DNA of 64,000 nucleotides, taken from contig NC_079516.1 in NCBI RefSeq assembly GCF_000801105.2, positions 6,262,001 through 6,326,000 on the forward strand, read 5' to 3'. Positions 11,287-23,140 of this stretch are shown one piece after another. The notes below the pieces were generated by a model. That model did not search any database and had not been told where the DNA came from. It saw only the letters and a list, made by a program, of their open reading frames with translations. The stretch's first letter is position 1. Every line of letters starts with the position of its first letter. This DNA is from Raphanus sativus (Eukaryota; Streptophyta; Magnoliopsida; Brassicales; Brassicaceae). Both the position numbers and the translations under genes were made by a program.

Positions 11287-12337
11287 TCTATTATTAAAAG
11301 AGAAGTACACATATAGAATATCCCTTAGTTTTCAATGTTATTTACATTTCCATGCCACTGACATTAAATAATACTTCATATTGTAACGCTTTGTCTTTTC
11401 CATTTTAATTAATATGTTTTCCAAAATTAAATTTGAATTAAATACACAATTAAATAATACTTCATATTTTAATGCTTTGTCTTTTCCACTTACATTAATG
11501 TGTTTTTTAAAATTAAATTTGAATTAAATAAACTTCATTAACTTCTTAACTAAATAAGTGTCAAATTCAAAAATACATTTTTATTGGAACTAAAACTAGA
11601 TAATATTATCAAAAAACGTATTATCAAAAATAACTTCTTAACGAAAAACGTATTATCAAATTTGAACTAAAACTAGATAATATCCAAACGGATTTACCAT
11701 TTTTGTATCTACAAAACCATAACCAAACTTTATCCGAACGAAATATTTCGGATATTCGAATATATTTAAATCATATTTATATACTTCAATATATTAGCTA
11801 TTTTCGAGTTAATATCCAAGATATAAGCTATTTGAAATATAAAAAATAGTCGAAATATAAAAAATAGTCAAAAGTAAACATCTAAAGTAGATAAACAATG
11901 ATTAAAACACCAAAATACTTAAAATATATATTTATTCTTCATCCAAATATTCAAGTTAAACCTATTTTTATTTTATTTTAATTTAGGTACTTTAGCTTAC
12001 ATTACTCAAATTTGCATGTTATATTTTTTAGATTTAAGGATATTTAAAGATATATAACTTTTGAAATTTTTTAAATAATTTAAACGGGTTATCAAACTCG
12101 CAAAGATCCGAATCAAACCGGAACTAAAGTTTATAAATACCCGAATAAAGCTAAAATCTTTAAACACAAAATCTCAAACTCGAATAAATTTTACCTGAAT
12201 TCGAGTGGATATCCAAATACCGACCCCTAACTTAGTCAATATAAAACGATCAAATATTATAAATATATTATTTAGTATAAATAAATAAAAACTAAAAGGA
12301 AAATTAATACACGTGCGGTCGCACGGTGATTAAAATC
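11287..12337 (+). mobile_element. Degenerate non-autonomous Helitron
   Basis: The 5' end reads tctattattaaaagagaagtac, matching the TC-starting ends of the other Helitrons here. The 3' end has a small hairpin (cgtgc ggtc gcacg at 12312-12325) followed by ggtgattaaaatc where intact copies have gggtcaaaatctag. The terminal CTAG is lost. The interior holds ccgaa-rich repeat text and no Rep/helicase frame. Confidence 0.6.
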
Positions 12338-12723
12338 ACACGTTTATCTTAAAGAGAAATGTGATTCGTAAGTCGGATAATCCCAAATTAATATTCTTAC
12401 CAAAACCCACAAAAATCTCATAACCCAATAACAGTGTATATTGTATATTATATATACAATATAGATTATATACATACACTAATATTGCACCGCCAAAAAA
12501 CTTGTGGATAAAGTAACTATACTGTATATGTCACTACTTTTCTATTAATTATTTAGTGGCGTCAACTACAACAATTTACATGCGAAGTGCATCTGTGTTT
12601 CAATAAGAAAACAAAAAGCCTGTGATTGTGAACATTTTGCTTTTAGAGGGCCGTGGCGATTTACTTGAAAAGAGCTGTCCACACAGTAAAGAAGACTGAT
12701 TTGACCTGAAATCTCGTCATGTA

Positions 12724-13424
12724 TCTATATTATTAAAATAGAAGTACATTTTAAAATTAACCCTAAGACTTACAAAATAATTACAACCTAATGCCACTGA
12801 AGTAATTAATAAACCTAATTTAAAATTTTTTGCTTTTTCCTAATTTAATTCATAATTTCCTAAATTGATTCCACAACAAATTCATGATAAATCTTAAATT
12901 TAATGCACATTAATACTATAAACAAGTAAATAACTTATTTCCATAATTATTTAATACATTTTAATTTAAAAATATATATTATACCATTAGTATAAAGAAT
13001 GAATTTAAAGAGAAAGCAAATATTTATACGGAAAAGAATATTTATACGGTCACGGGTCAAGCTATAGAAATAAACAATAACATCGCAAAATTATTTTTCT
13101 TTAACAAATTTATTTTAATAGAAACTATATTTCAAAATATGTTTATATATATTATCTATTTATAATTTTATTTTATTTTTTTAAAGATACTAAGATTTTG
13201 GAACTAGAAAAAAGTATGACCCACCCTTATATTATTTGGCTAAGAAATTTAAAATTTATATCAAAATATTTTATTAAACTTATATTTTTAATTTTTATTA
13301 TAACTGTAAATATTAATTTAATCTAAATTTATATTTAAATATTAAAAATACATATAATTTAATATAAACAAAAAACTAAAAATATAAAATAAATACCCGC
13401 TCAGTCGGGCGGATCAAGATCTAG
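12724..13424 (+). mobile_element. Non-autonomous Helitron
   Basis: It starts with tctatattattaaaatag and ends with the hairpin-bearing acccgctcagtcgggcgg followed by atcaagatCTAG. The terminal CTAG is followed by T, as expected for insertion into an AT dinucleotide. About 700 bp, with no Rep/helicase frame. Confidence 0.75.
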
Positions 13425-13429
13425 TCTAA

Positions 13430-14847
13430 TCTATTAAAAGAGGAGTACAAATTTAAAATAACCCTTAATTTTACACAATATTTACAACTCAATGCCATTA
13501 AGAATTAAATAAATTTATCTTGAAATAATAATTGTCTCTTTCAAGTAGTAAATAATTTCCTAAAATAACTGTAACTATAAAGATTTCAGCAACAATAACG
13601 AATGTTTAATTTTCCTCACCTTAAATTTTTCCAAACATTTCGGCAACTACACATTATTATGCATAATTATTTCAGGAAATAAATGAGTGTAATTAATCTA
13701 CACCATAAGGTTTTATACTATATTATATTCATTTTTTATCAAACATCTTGACCTTTAAAAAGACAGTTGTCTACGATATATTATTACTCAGATTCTGCTT
13801 AAGACATTTAATTATAGTTTTTAGTTGTCCACCATACAAATTTAGGAATATTCAAATTTAATTTTTTCAAAGGTTTAATAAAGACACGGTCTATATTTTT
13901 TTACACCATATAAACTATTTATTACATGTTTACAAACATATAAAATATGTTAAATGCTTTAACCAATAAACATTTAAAGAGTATATCAATATACTATCAA
14001 AACATGAATTTTTTTATCTACTTGCAAATAGTTTATGTTGGACTATTACATTAATTTAATTTCCTATTATTTCTCCTACAACTAACTTAGTTATATTAAA
14101 TTTATATCACATCTGACTAATTATTTTAATATTTTCAAAATAAGATATCTAAAAAGATAATATATTTTCTAAGATTACATTTTGATAATATATTTTAATA
14201 TTTTTTATTTAAATTTAAAATATACATTTATTTAATATTTAATTTTAAAATAAGAAAAGTCATAACTAATATTAACTATAACTAAAAACGAATTATTGAT
14301 TCATTTTCATTTATATAATATGAAATAATATTTCATAATCAATCTATATAACATATAAATAAAATATAAAATAATTTATTCATATATTATTATATTTATT
14401 AATATAAGATTTGTTTATATGATACACTGTGATATAATAGACGATTAAATCATAAAATAAAATTACTTTAAAGTAATAAATAAAATTGTTATGTTTTAAA
14501 AGGTTGTATTAACAATTATGTAATACAGTTTAATTTACAAATATATATATTATACCATTAGTACAGAGAGAAAATTTAAAGTGAAAGAAAATATTTATAC
14601 GGTCACAACTCTAGAAATAAACAAAAATAGCGCAAGATTTTTTTTAACAAATTTATTTTAATAAAATAAATATATTTATATATTTTATGTATTTATAAAT
14701 TTATTTTTTGTTTTTGAGGGATTTTTGTTATAACTGCAAAAATTAATTTTTAAGTTAAATATATATTTAAATATTACTAATACATTTAATATTAAAAACT
14801 AAAAACATAATATAACTACCCGCCCGGTCGGGCGGGTCAAGATCTAG
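13430..14847 (+). mobile_element. Non-autonomous Helitron, directly adjoining the previous one
   Basis: It begins tctattaaaagaggagtac only five bases after the CTAG of the preceding Helitron. It ends in a perfect hairpin (cccgcccg gt cgggcggg) and gtcaagatCTAG at 14844-14847. About 1.4 kb and AT-rich, with no coding capacity. The intact terminus suggests it is younger than the copy at 11287. Confidence 0.8.
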
Positions 14848-15145
14848 TTTGTATTATTAGATGACATGCAAGAGATTAAATTCCAAGTTTCATAATAGCT
14901 GGAGTTAGGTACATTTCTTTTGAAAGTTATAGTAGTTTACGTTCTTGGTGAATCTACCTATGATGGATCTTAGAACTTAAAGGAGACATGAAAACATCAA
15001 ATCAAATGTTTTCAACCATAATGGGAAGCTACTTGGTCACACTCCACAAGTGGTCTTTGTTTTTGGGTTGTTTCATTGAAGGGTCCCGAAGCAATGGTGG
15101 GGATACTTTCTCATTATCTCTTTCTGTAGCTCTCACTCCATTCAC

Positions 15146-15153
15146 TATAAACA
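15146..15153 (+). promoter_or_regulatory. Probable TATA box of the DVL-like gene
   Basis: TATAAACA lies about 95 nt upstream of the DVL ATG within a ttcac(TATAAAC)aaag context. The spacing is plausible for a plant core promoter with a short leader. Confidence 0.45.
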
Positions 15154-15246
15154 AAGAATCTTCACTACTTCCTTTTGAAATACCCTTTAAACATAACACA
15201 AGCATCAGTGTCCACCATTAGTCATATAATAACAAAAACGTATTAT

Positions 15247-15420
15247 ATGGAAACACAGCAAACAACGAGGGAGAAGTCGAAGGAGGAGGCAGTGAAGAAA
15301 TGGGAGAAGAAGAAGAAGTGTTCTTCACCAAAAGGAGTTGGGAAGGTTCTGAACAAGAAGAAAGGAAAATTCTACCTTATTGGGAAATGTATTACTATGC
15401 TTCTTTGTTCACACGAGTGA
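15247..15420 (+). CDS. DVL / ROTUNDIFOLIA-like (RTFL) small peptide
   Basis: A 57-residue protein begins METQQTTREKSKEEAVKKWE, continues through a basic linker (KKKKCSSPKGVGKVLNKKKG) and ends in FYLIGKCITMLLCSHE. The C-terminal block matches the conserved DVL domain (FY-[IL]-x-[RK]-C-[IV]-x-ML-[LV]-C-W-H-[DE]), which anchors these plant-specific peptides at the plasma membrane; overexpression alters organ shape by restricting cell proliferation. I chose Met 15247 because an upstream in-frame ATG (15175) would add residues lacking DVL character. Its position between the protease and the HDA15 remnant fits an Arabidopsis DVL gene I remember as At3g18518. Oddities: the near-invariant Trp of CWH is Ser, and the usual Arg of the RRC stretch is Gly. 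The gene may be diverged or losing function. Confidence 0.8.
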   Translation: METQQTTREKSKEEAVKKWEKKKKCSSPKGVGKVLNKKKGKFYLIGKCITMLLCSHE

Positions 15421-15812
15421 TCGTAATGATCATTATCACCCACAGTACGTAGTACATATATGTGTGTATGTGCAGATAATGATAAAGGTCTGAAAAAATT
15501 GAGAGAGCTCATATATTTACATCTTTACCTTTCTCTTCTTTGTAAAAGTTTGCATATTACCTCTTTCGGTGTTCTTTCATTCTATGCAGTTGTTGAGAGC
15601 TAGTTGTTAAACTTTAGGGACTAAATACAATTTTAAATAAACATAATAAATTTTATTTTTAAGAAATTTAAAGCTCTACGTACATTACTTATTAAATTTT
15701 TGTTTTTAACAATTTCAAAGTTTATTAAATTACTTCTTAAAATTTCAGAGGTTCTATATATTAATGTTTTACTTATCTATACCTATAACCGGTCATGCAA
15801 TAGTCAATACTA
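15421..15812. other. 3' flank of the DVL-like gene
   Basis: AT-rich spacer that should contain the peptide gene's 3' untranslated region. No other feature is supported. Confidence 0.5.
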
Positions 15813-16513
15813 TCTAAATTATTAAAACTGAAGTACAATTAGTACTTAACCCTTAGTCTTCCTAAATAATTACGTATCTATACCATTAAATTAATATTTT
15901 TATTTTTAAATAAATTAAATCAAAATTAACCAAACCGTTGAGTCACTATTTTTATATGCTAAGAACAAACTTATCAGACACGTAAATTTAGTGGAGGATA
16001 ATAATTACATTGCCATATATTCACTTTTCGAGATTATTCCTAAATATTCTTAAACTTTCTAGCGTAAAGAATATGCTTAGTAAAATCTTAACATTGCAAA
16101 ATTTTTAACCTCAAATTACGGTACAAGGAAAATATTGCCATATCAGTTTAATTTCAAAATATCTAACAAGGAAGATATACCCTATTTATAATCTCTCCAT
16201 ATCTGACAATTAAATTCAACAATAAAAGTTACCTACACTTTTTCGCCATATCAATATATATATATATAGCTATTCCAATTACTTCCCATTGATGTTTTAA
16301 AATCACAAAATAATGTCGTTTAGTAAAAGTTCTACACCTCTTAAGTACGTTAAATCTTACAAGACTGGATGGCAGTACACATGAAGTTATTTGATTCGCG
16401 AAATCAGAACACCAGTTATGGGGGTCCGGGGAGTGTCTCTTGAGTGCATTCTCCCAAAAGAAACAATGAGTGCATTTTTTTGATTAACGTCAGGAGTCTA
16501 TTGTAACACTAGA
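15813..16513 (+). mobile_element. Helitron 5' fragment
   Basis: The start tctaaattattaaaactgaa followed by gtacaattagtacttaaccc closely resembles the 5' ends at 12724 and 13430. I find no matching plus-strand 3' hairpin before the oppositely oriented Helitron terminus at 16514. It is probably truncated, or its 3' end has decayed. Confidence 0.45.
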
Positions 16514-17158
16514 CTAGATTTTGACCCGCCCTACAAAGGGCGGGTAATTTTTTTGCTTTTAAAAAAATTAATATTTGTTTTTCAGTAATCATATTTGTTT
16601 TTTTATAATCATATCTGTGTTTTTAATCATATTTGTGTTTAATATTAATTTAGTTTAATATAATTATATTAAATTAAATATGTCAAATTACATAACTATA
16701 CGCTTGTTCTATACGCATTTCAGAAATTATTTTTAAACTTTAAAAGAACGGATATATTTTTTGTTTTAAATTTTTTTCTTTGAGCAATTTATTTTTATAA
16801 TCATATTTTTGTTTGATATTAACTAAATTTAATATAATTTTTGGTAAGTTGCATAACTATAAACTTGTCCATATACAATTCAGAAGTTATTTATAAACTT
16901 TGTTTATAAAGTTCGCAACATATTCTATTTTTCTGGAGTTACCAAATATAATAGTCAACAATATTCGAACCCAGAAACCTAACTCGGAATCAACACGAAA
17001 ATCAAAGTCTCATATTCTATTAGACATTACATATATACTCAAACGGTTCTTAAAGTGTTTTTTTTCTGAAAACCAATATTAAATCCAATCCGCAGTGAAA
17101 CCGAACAAAATTTTGAAAATGTTTTTAAAAACTAATTTTTAATGTATATATATATATA

Positions 17159-17196
<38 letters not shown>

Positions 17197-18684
17197 AAAT
17201 GGGTTATATGGTCTTCATTAACGTCAAATAAAATCACATTTGATAAATATTTTTTATCGAATGATCTATAAAAAATGTGTTAAGGTAAATGAATTTATAT
17301 GAATATTTACTTTTATTTAAAAGTAAACTTAAACCCCGTTAAACTATATTTAATCATGTGCTTTGTTTATTGATAAACTTAATGTCTATATAAAATATTT
17401 AATAAATTCAAGTATCGTTCAATAAATCCTATTTTTGGGCGATACATAAGTAATGTTGTTCTAGTGTAAATTTGTTTTAGTAACCCGTAAAATATTGTAG
17501 GGCAGATACAAAATGATGGATTAAAATATACCAATCCTTTTAATGGTGGGTATATTTTCTGTTTTATATTTTTCGAAATTTAATTTTATATTTTTGTGTT
17601 TTTAGTCATATTTCTATTTTTATTGTATAATATTTTTTTAAATGATTATTATAGGTTTAGTAATTGTATTAAGATATTTTAGATCACACCTATATCAATA
17701 GATTATGTTTATGTTTTAATAGTATTGATTTTTAATCATATTTGTGTTTTTAGGTAAATAATATTTCTTTCAAATGACTAATAAGAGATTTTAATAATTA
17801 TATTAAATAGTTGGATCGCACATATATTTATAGATCATGTTTCTATTTTAATAGTATTGATATTATTTTATGTAACTATATAAAATAATAGATATGTACC
17901 TGTGTCATATGGTTATGCTTCTGTCAATATTCAGTAGATTATTATTTTTAAACTAAATTCAGCCCAACTGATTTCTTTCTGGTATTCAATAATTTCAACC
18001 TTCAGTTGATAAATATTACACGTTAAATCGGTCCCACCCATACAGTTGTTTGCTACGAAATAAAGGGAAGTCAAGCAGTTACGGTTTAATAATATTCTAG
18101 ATGTAATTATATTTATTTTATGCAGTTATAATTTAGATGAGATGTAGTTATATTTTTAAATTGGACATAACCCATATCAACTGGTCATGTTCCAAAATTA
18201 ATAGTATTGATACTTATTAATTTTTTTAATCGTAAATACTTATTAATTTTTTTAATAAATAACAAAATATAGTAACAATTTTGTTTAGTAATCATATAGT
18301 AATTAAATAAATCAATTTATCTGTGTTTTTAATTAAAGCTTTATTGATATGATTTCATATATTATGATAATAAAGTTATTATTACACACATATAAGATTA
18401 CACTAAACAAAATATATTACATTATAATTTTTCATTGAATTAAAAATGGTTATTGTAAATTAAGGCCCATGACCCAACTTTTTTTCATCTCCTGCAAAAC
18501 ACCCACACGAGCAAGAAAAAGGTCAAGTTCTCATATTTTTTTTAGAAATCCGATTATTATGCTTGGTGGTTACAACTTACATCCACAATCAATGCAGTTA
18601 GTATTTTCAAGTATAAATGGTAAAAATTAATTAATTGGACCACACATTATCAATAGGACATGATCCAAAATTAATAGTATTGAT
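16514..18684 (-). mobile_element. Minus-strand Helitron (array) with one 3' end and four stacked 5'-like ends
   Basis: On the minus strand the 3' terminus is CTAG at 16514-16517, preceded by an 8-bp perfect hairpin stem (cccgccct / agggcggg, 16525-16544). Four related blocks follow to the right, near 17681-17730, 17810-17870, 18155-18210 and 18632-18684. Each has the plan gga-c-cacat...tcaatag-tcatgtt...ttaatagtattga. In reverse complement each begins TCAATACTATTAA, as expected for a Helitron 5' end. The interior is AT-rich with no Rep/helicase frame and includes a TA/TG microsatellite at 17146-17198. Confidence 0.6.
17146..17198. repeat. Compound (TA)n(TG)n microsatellite
   Basis: An alternating ta run broken once passes directly into gtgtgtgtgtgtgtgtgtg. 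It lies inside Helitron sequence. Confidence 0.9.
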
Positions 18685-18792
18685 ATTATAAACTGTTGTT
18701 ATTTTGATATGTTTAGGAAAATGCTATGAAAAAAAACAATAGCATGGCAAAGGTAGAGAAAATACGACAGCACTGCATACGTAAAGACTGAT

Positions 18793-19760
18793 CTATTTTA
18801 ATATTTTTAATGTTTTAACATATACTTGTGGGTTATCTCCGTTTTTCAGTGCGCTAGGTCCTCCGAGTTCCTCCGCCGTTGAGAGCTCTGTAGCTACCTG
18901 TTTTGGGTCTGAGTCTTGGTTAGGTCTTGTGTTGAGCTTGAGGACGGCTCTGACCCTCACTCTCCTGGCTGTCTCTGAGTCTATGCCTTTCTCTTTACTT
19001 CCTTTGGTGTCACTGGTGTTGCTGGTTCGTTTGTCTCCCTCCGGTTTACTCTCAGCCACCTCCTTTGTTGTCTCCGTTTGTTGTTTGCTCTCTGGAATCG
19101 GTTTGTCGAGAGGCTTATCGGTTCGTTGTCTAGGTTCTTGTGGCTTGTTGGCGCTTCTTTGTATCAGGTTCAGGCTATCTTGAAGGCGTATGTCGTTGCT
19201 TGAAGCGGTTCTCTTTTCCGTTTCTCACTGTCTTTGCATCTCTGCTCAGATGGTGTTCTTGCGGCGGTGATTCTTAGTATCAGTGGTCCTGTGCTAGTGC
19301 TTCTATTCTAGTTTCCCGTCTTCAGGTTGCTTCGTCTTTGCTCTCCTATGCATCTCGTGGCGATGTGCTGGTGCTTCTTTTCTAGCTGCCCATCGTCGAC
19401 TGCGCCGGATCGATCTTAGCTTGTGTATGTGGCTGTTGCATCTTGGTTCTGTTGCTGAGCTATCTGTTGGCTGGCTTAGCTTGGAGGTTATGGTGGGTTC
19501 TTGTGTTCTTCTCCTTTTGGTGGTTTTGGCTTCTGGATCTTCGACAAGATGAGCTTCTTCCTCCGTTTGGGTTCTTCACTCCCTTCTATCTCCTACTGTC
19601 ATCAAGTGAGGTTTGGTTCAGTTGCTCATCTTCTTCTTTAACTGAGTTCTGCTCACCCGATGCAATATCCTTAGCCTTTAAGTATTGTTGTTCTTTTCAT
19701 ATTTTACCATGCTGTACTTCCTCCCCATGTTTTTAATAGAAAAATTTGTTAAAAAAAAAA
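18793..19760 (+). mobile_element. Probable non-LTR retroposon 3' region with A tail
   Basis: A relatively GC-rich block within AT-rich DNA ends in ccatgtttttaatag then aaaaatttgtt and a 10-base A run, which resembles crucifer LINE or LINE-derived 3' ends. The start is set by the change in composition; I could not identify a TSD. The frame antisense to it (18793-19059) is acidic/basic low-complexity and probably not a gene. The segment from 19601 rightward is repeated at 30621. Confidence 0.5.
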
Positions 19761-20016
19761 GAGAACAATATAAAACTAACAGTGAAACAAAAAAACAAAA
19801 TAATTAATTGCTGAACCTATTAATAATCATTTATCCATGTTATAAATATATTCAAAATGAAACAAACAGTCTAAAATATTACATAATAAAAATAAAAATA
19901 GTTAATTACAATAATAATCCAACACTAATCTAACAATATTTATCTATAACAAACACAATTAGATATTTTAAAATTTACAAACATAAACCCGCATAGGCGT
20001 GCGGATCAAAATCTAA
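19761..20016 (+). mobile_element. Helitron 3' segment
   Basis: The sequence ends in the hairpin ccgca taggcg tgcgg followed by atcaaaatCTAA (20013-20016), a CTRR-type Helitron terminus, then T. Its 5' part is probably separated by the non-LTR insertion to the left. Repeated in copy 2, ending at 31036. Confidence 0.6.
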
Positions 20017-20562
20017 TTGTTATTATTACATATAAGAAACAAGATCCATCTAGGACCGAAGAAGCTTATAGAGCAGGTAACAAATCGATTAGAAATCAGT
20101 GTCAATGTTTCTCACATATCTATTCATATGTTATGGGAGCAATTGGTTGGATTGTAGGTGTAGAAATTGTGCCGTAGAATTTTGACTGTATAATTTGTTG
20201 ATATAGTTGTATCTAGTATACATGTAGAAATTAAATGAAAAAAAATTGAAAAATAAATATATTCTTACAGTAATATTTAAAAGAGAAATATATTCATACA
20301 GCAGTATATATTTACTTTAGAAAATAAAGTTTATATAATCATTTTATTGACTTTAGCTTTAAAGATTAGTTAAGCATGATTGTTAATTTTAATGGTTATA
20401 GATAGATTAGTTGTAGTCTTGTAGATAGAAATCAAAGTTAAAGGTACTATTATAACCTAACCAATCAATCCCTATATATATACCTATCTAATTAGAGAGT
20501 ATTCCCAAAAAAAAAACTGAGATAGAAAAAAAAACTGAAAGATCATCTATAAATCTAAATGA

Positions 20563-20778
20563 TGGATCAGAAACATGAGCATCAAATCTTATCGATGCAT
20601 GAAGAAACAAACGAAGTATGAAACTGGAAAAACCATCTGCATTATTCTCCTGAAGATTGACGTTGCAGTGTGCGCAGCAATTAGAAGAAGAAAGCTGACA
20701 GAAATGTTTTTGACTTTTTTTTCTTTCAAATTTTCAGCTGCTAAATGTCTCTTAAACCGAATGTGCATAAACTACTAA
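20563..20778 (+). other. Possible small remnant gene (unrecognised)
   Basis: A leader-like stretch (tatatatacctatct then attcccaaaaaaaaaactga) precedes atgatggatcag. In one frame this gives a short peptide starting MMDQKHEHQILSMHEE before a stop; in another it gives a 67-codon frame from 20575. Neither resembles a family I know. The same sequence occurs unchanged in copy 2 at 31583-31798. Probably not functional. Confidence 0.2.
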
Positions 20779-20790
20779 TAGAGTCTATGA

Positions 20791-20859
20791 AAATTGTTTC
20801 CGGAAATATCACTTCCAGAAACAATTTGTATGTTACAAATACCATATTTGTAACATACA
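20791..20859. repeat. Two back-to-back short hairpins
   Basis: Hairpin 1: arms 20791-20805 (aaattgtttccggaa) and 20813-20827 pair at 14 of 15 positions around a 7-base loop. Hairpin 2: arms 20827-20841 (tgtatgttacaaata) and 20845-20859 pair at all 15 positions around the 3-base loop cca. They share base 20827 and lie 75 bp left of a Helitron 3' terminus. The same structure is in copy 2 at 31811-31879. Confidence 0.85.
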
Positions 20860-20933
20860 GATGAAAAATAGTGTCTAAACTGATACAATGATCAACTTTC
20901 ACATTCCACTTAAAAGAAACTTTAATGATCTAA

Positions 20934-22212
20934 CTAGATTTTGACCCGCGCTTTTAAAGCGCGAGTTTATTTTCCTTTACTTTTTTCTAAATTGACAAAT
21001 ATTTAGTAAATGTCACATTTTCATATATTTGTTTTTTTATAAAAGACTTAAACTTTTTATCTTTCTTTATCGTGTTTCATTTTAAATGAGTATAGGTCAG
21101 AGCATAATATCCAGACCCGAAGAACCAACCTGAACCGACCCGACAATCAGGGTCCCGAACCGATCAGACCCCGGGTAAATATCCGAATGAGTTCTAAATT
21201 GCTATATCCGAGAACCGGTCCCAAACTCAACCCTAACCGAGAACTAAATGAGTACCCGAAGATATTTGAAATGTGAATATATATCTAAAAACATATGTTA
21301 TAATTATATTTATAATTATTTTAATATTTTGAATTAATATTATAAGTTAACTATAGTAGTTATTTTTAGTATTTTAAGTATTTTTGGATAAAATATGATA
21401 ATTTGGATAAAAATTTACCCAAAAAACTGTATATAATGGATATTTTTGGTTTCTTTTGGTTACTTTTGAGTAATTTGGATACAAAAATTTGAATTGAATC
21501 GGATACTTTGGTTACTTTGAGTATAAATAACCGAACCCGTTTTAGATACTTTGGTTATTTGGTTATTTTCCAGGTTTTATGCATGAGAACCGAACCCACC
21601 CGGACCCGGAAAGACCTGATTCAAACCCGATCCAAAATTTTATAATACCCAAATGGGGTTTAATTTCAAAACCCGAAAAACCCGATACCCGAAAGAACCG
21701 ATTCGTACCCGAATGAGTATCCGAACGTCCAGATCTAATGAGTATTTATGTTTAGAAAATTAAACTTTATTTTTAATGAATTAATTAAGTTGGTATAACT
21801 CTAATACATTAATTTTATTATGTGGTTAATTTTTTAATAAAAAATATATACTTTTAATAAAGATTTATACTTTTCAATGAAAAAATTCAATTTTTATGAT
21901 GCTTAAATTATATTAAAAAGAAAAAAACATAATAATTAAGTGATTAATTTTTGTTCACTACACAAAATATTAAGAATGATTGAAAATAAATTATTTGAAC
22001 TTAGAGAAAAAAATAAGAATTTGATCTGATTTTTTAGTCTGTCCAAATGGCCCAAAAGAGATGATGTGGACAGTGGGCTAGATCCAAAAAATGACCTAAT
22101 ATAGATTTGTTATTAATATTACTTGATTACCCTTAATGAAATATGCAATGTTAGTAAAGAAAATGATACTTTTAGTAAAAAGACCAATATGATCCTACTT
22201 TAATAGTATAGA
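20934..22212 (-). mobile_element. Non-autonomous Helitron, minus strand
   Basis: On the minus strand the 3' end is CTAG (20934-20937), preceded by the hairpin cccgcgctt / aaagcgcg. The 5' end is TCTATACTATTAAAGTAGG (ending at 22212 on the plus strand). About 1.28 kb. It carries long stretches of the degenerate accgaacccgaa-type repeat common in crucifer Helitrons (21100-21730). No Rep/helicase frame. Confidence 0.8.
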
Positions 22213-23100
22213 TGAGTTCTTCCATAAACTTACACCTTAACATATTTCAAGAGTGAAAGACCCAATGACGATAAACTTACACATGGTAGTCCAAGTTTTA
22301 TTTTTAATATGTTTTATGTTGATTTTGTATTACCTGTTTGCCTCTTCAGATTGGTGTCTATGTCCAACCGGCTGATAATGTAAAAAATAAAAATAAAATA
22401 AATATAAGGGAAAAATGGCTTTTAAATCCCCAACTATTTAAAATCAACACTTTTAATACCAACTATCATTTGCGCAGATTTATTCCTGAAGTTATTGTTG
22501 ACTGTGCAAAATCAGACTTTAAAAATCAAAATAAGTTATTACATGAATTATAATTAGAAAAATCAATCGGTTTGACATTTAAAAACCCAGAAATTCTTAG
22601 AATCAATTATGCAAGATGATGAAAGAGATTTTCTTCGAGTTCAGATAATTTTTGTTGATATAAAAAAAATTCTAGTGAAAATATAAAAAAATTGATACTG
22701 AAAATAAAAAAAATGATTCATTTCTTTAACAACAATATTTGTTTTTTCTCTCTCAAAATGGAATCACTCAGAGAGCATCGATTTTAAAATTTTATAGGTT
22801 TTTGAAAGCCAAATCAATATTTTATTTAATTGTAATTCATTTTTTTTAAATAACTAATGTTGACTTTTTAATGTTGACTGCAAATATTTTGTGCAAGTGA
22901 TAGTTTGGTATTAAAAGTGCTGATTTCAAATAGTTGAGATTTAAAAGGCTATTTTCCCATAAATATAGTGGTTATTATCTTGTATTCAGTAATGGGCTTT
23001 GGGTTTTTCCTATTGGATCTTCATCGCATAGTTTACTAAGTGGACCATAGCTATTCAGCCCAAATAATTTTAACATCACATCGTCGTGGTCGTCTCTCTC
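22213..23100. other. Intergenic sequence upstream of the HDA15 remnant
   Basis: AT-rich. The 71-codon frame at 22338 shows no recognisable features. From about 23060 the composition becomes gene-like (cgtcgtggtcgtctctc), probably the old HDA15 leader. Confidence 0.5.
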
Positions 23101-23140
23101 TTCTGCTCTGTTGCGCCACCGTAGCCGTGAAGAGTTTTTG

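Noticed and set aside
18793..19183. Frames on both strands near 18.8-19.2 kb as genes
   Set aside because: Low-complexity translation in a poly(A)-tailed retroposon-like block, no recognisable domain.
20575..20778. 67-codon frame as a confident gene (and its copy at 31595)
   Set aside because: No family resemblance and no support beyond an open frame; identity between copies reflects the large repeat, not conservation.
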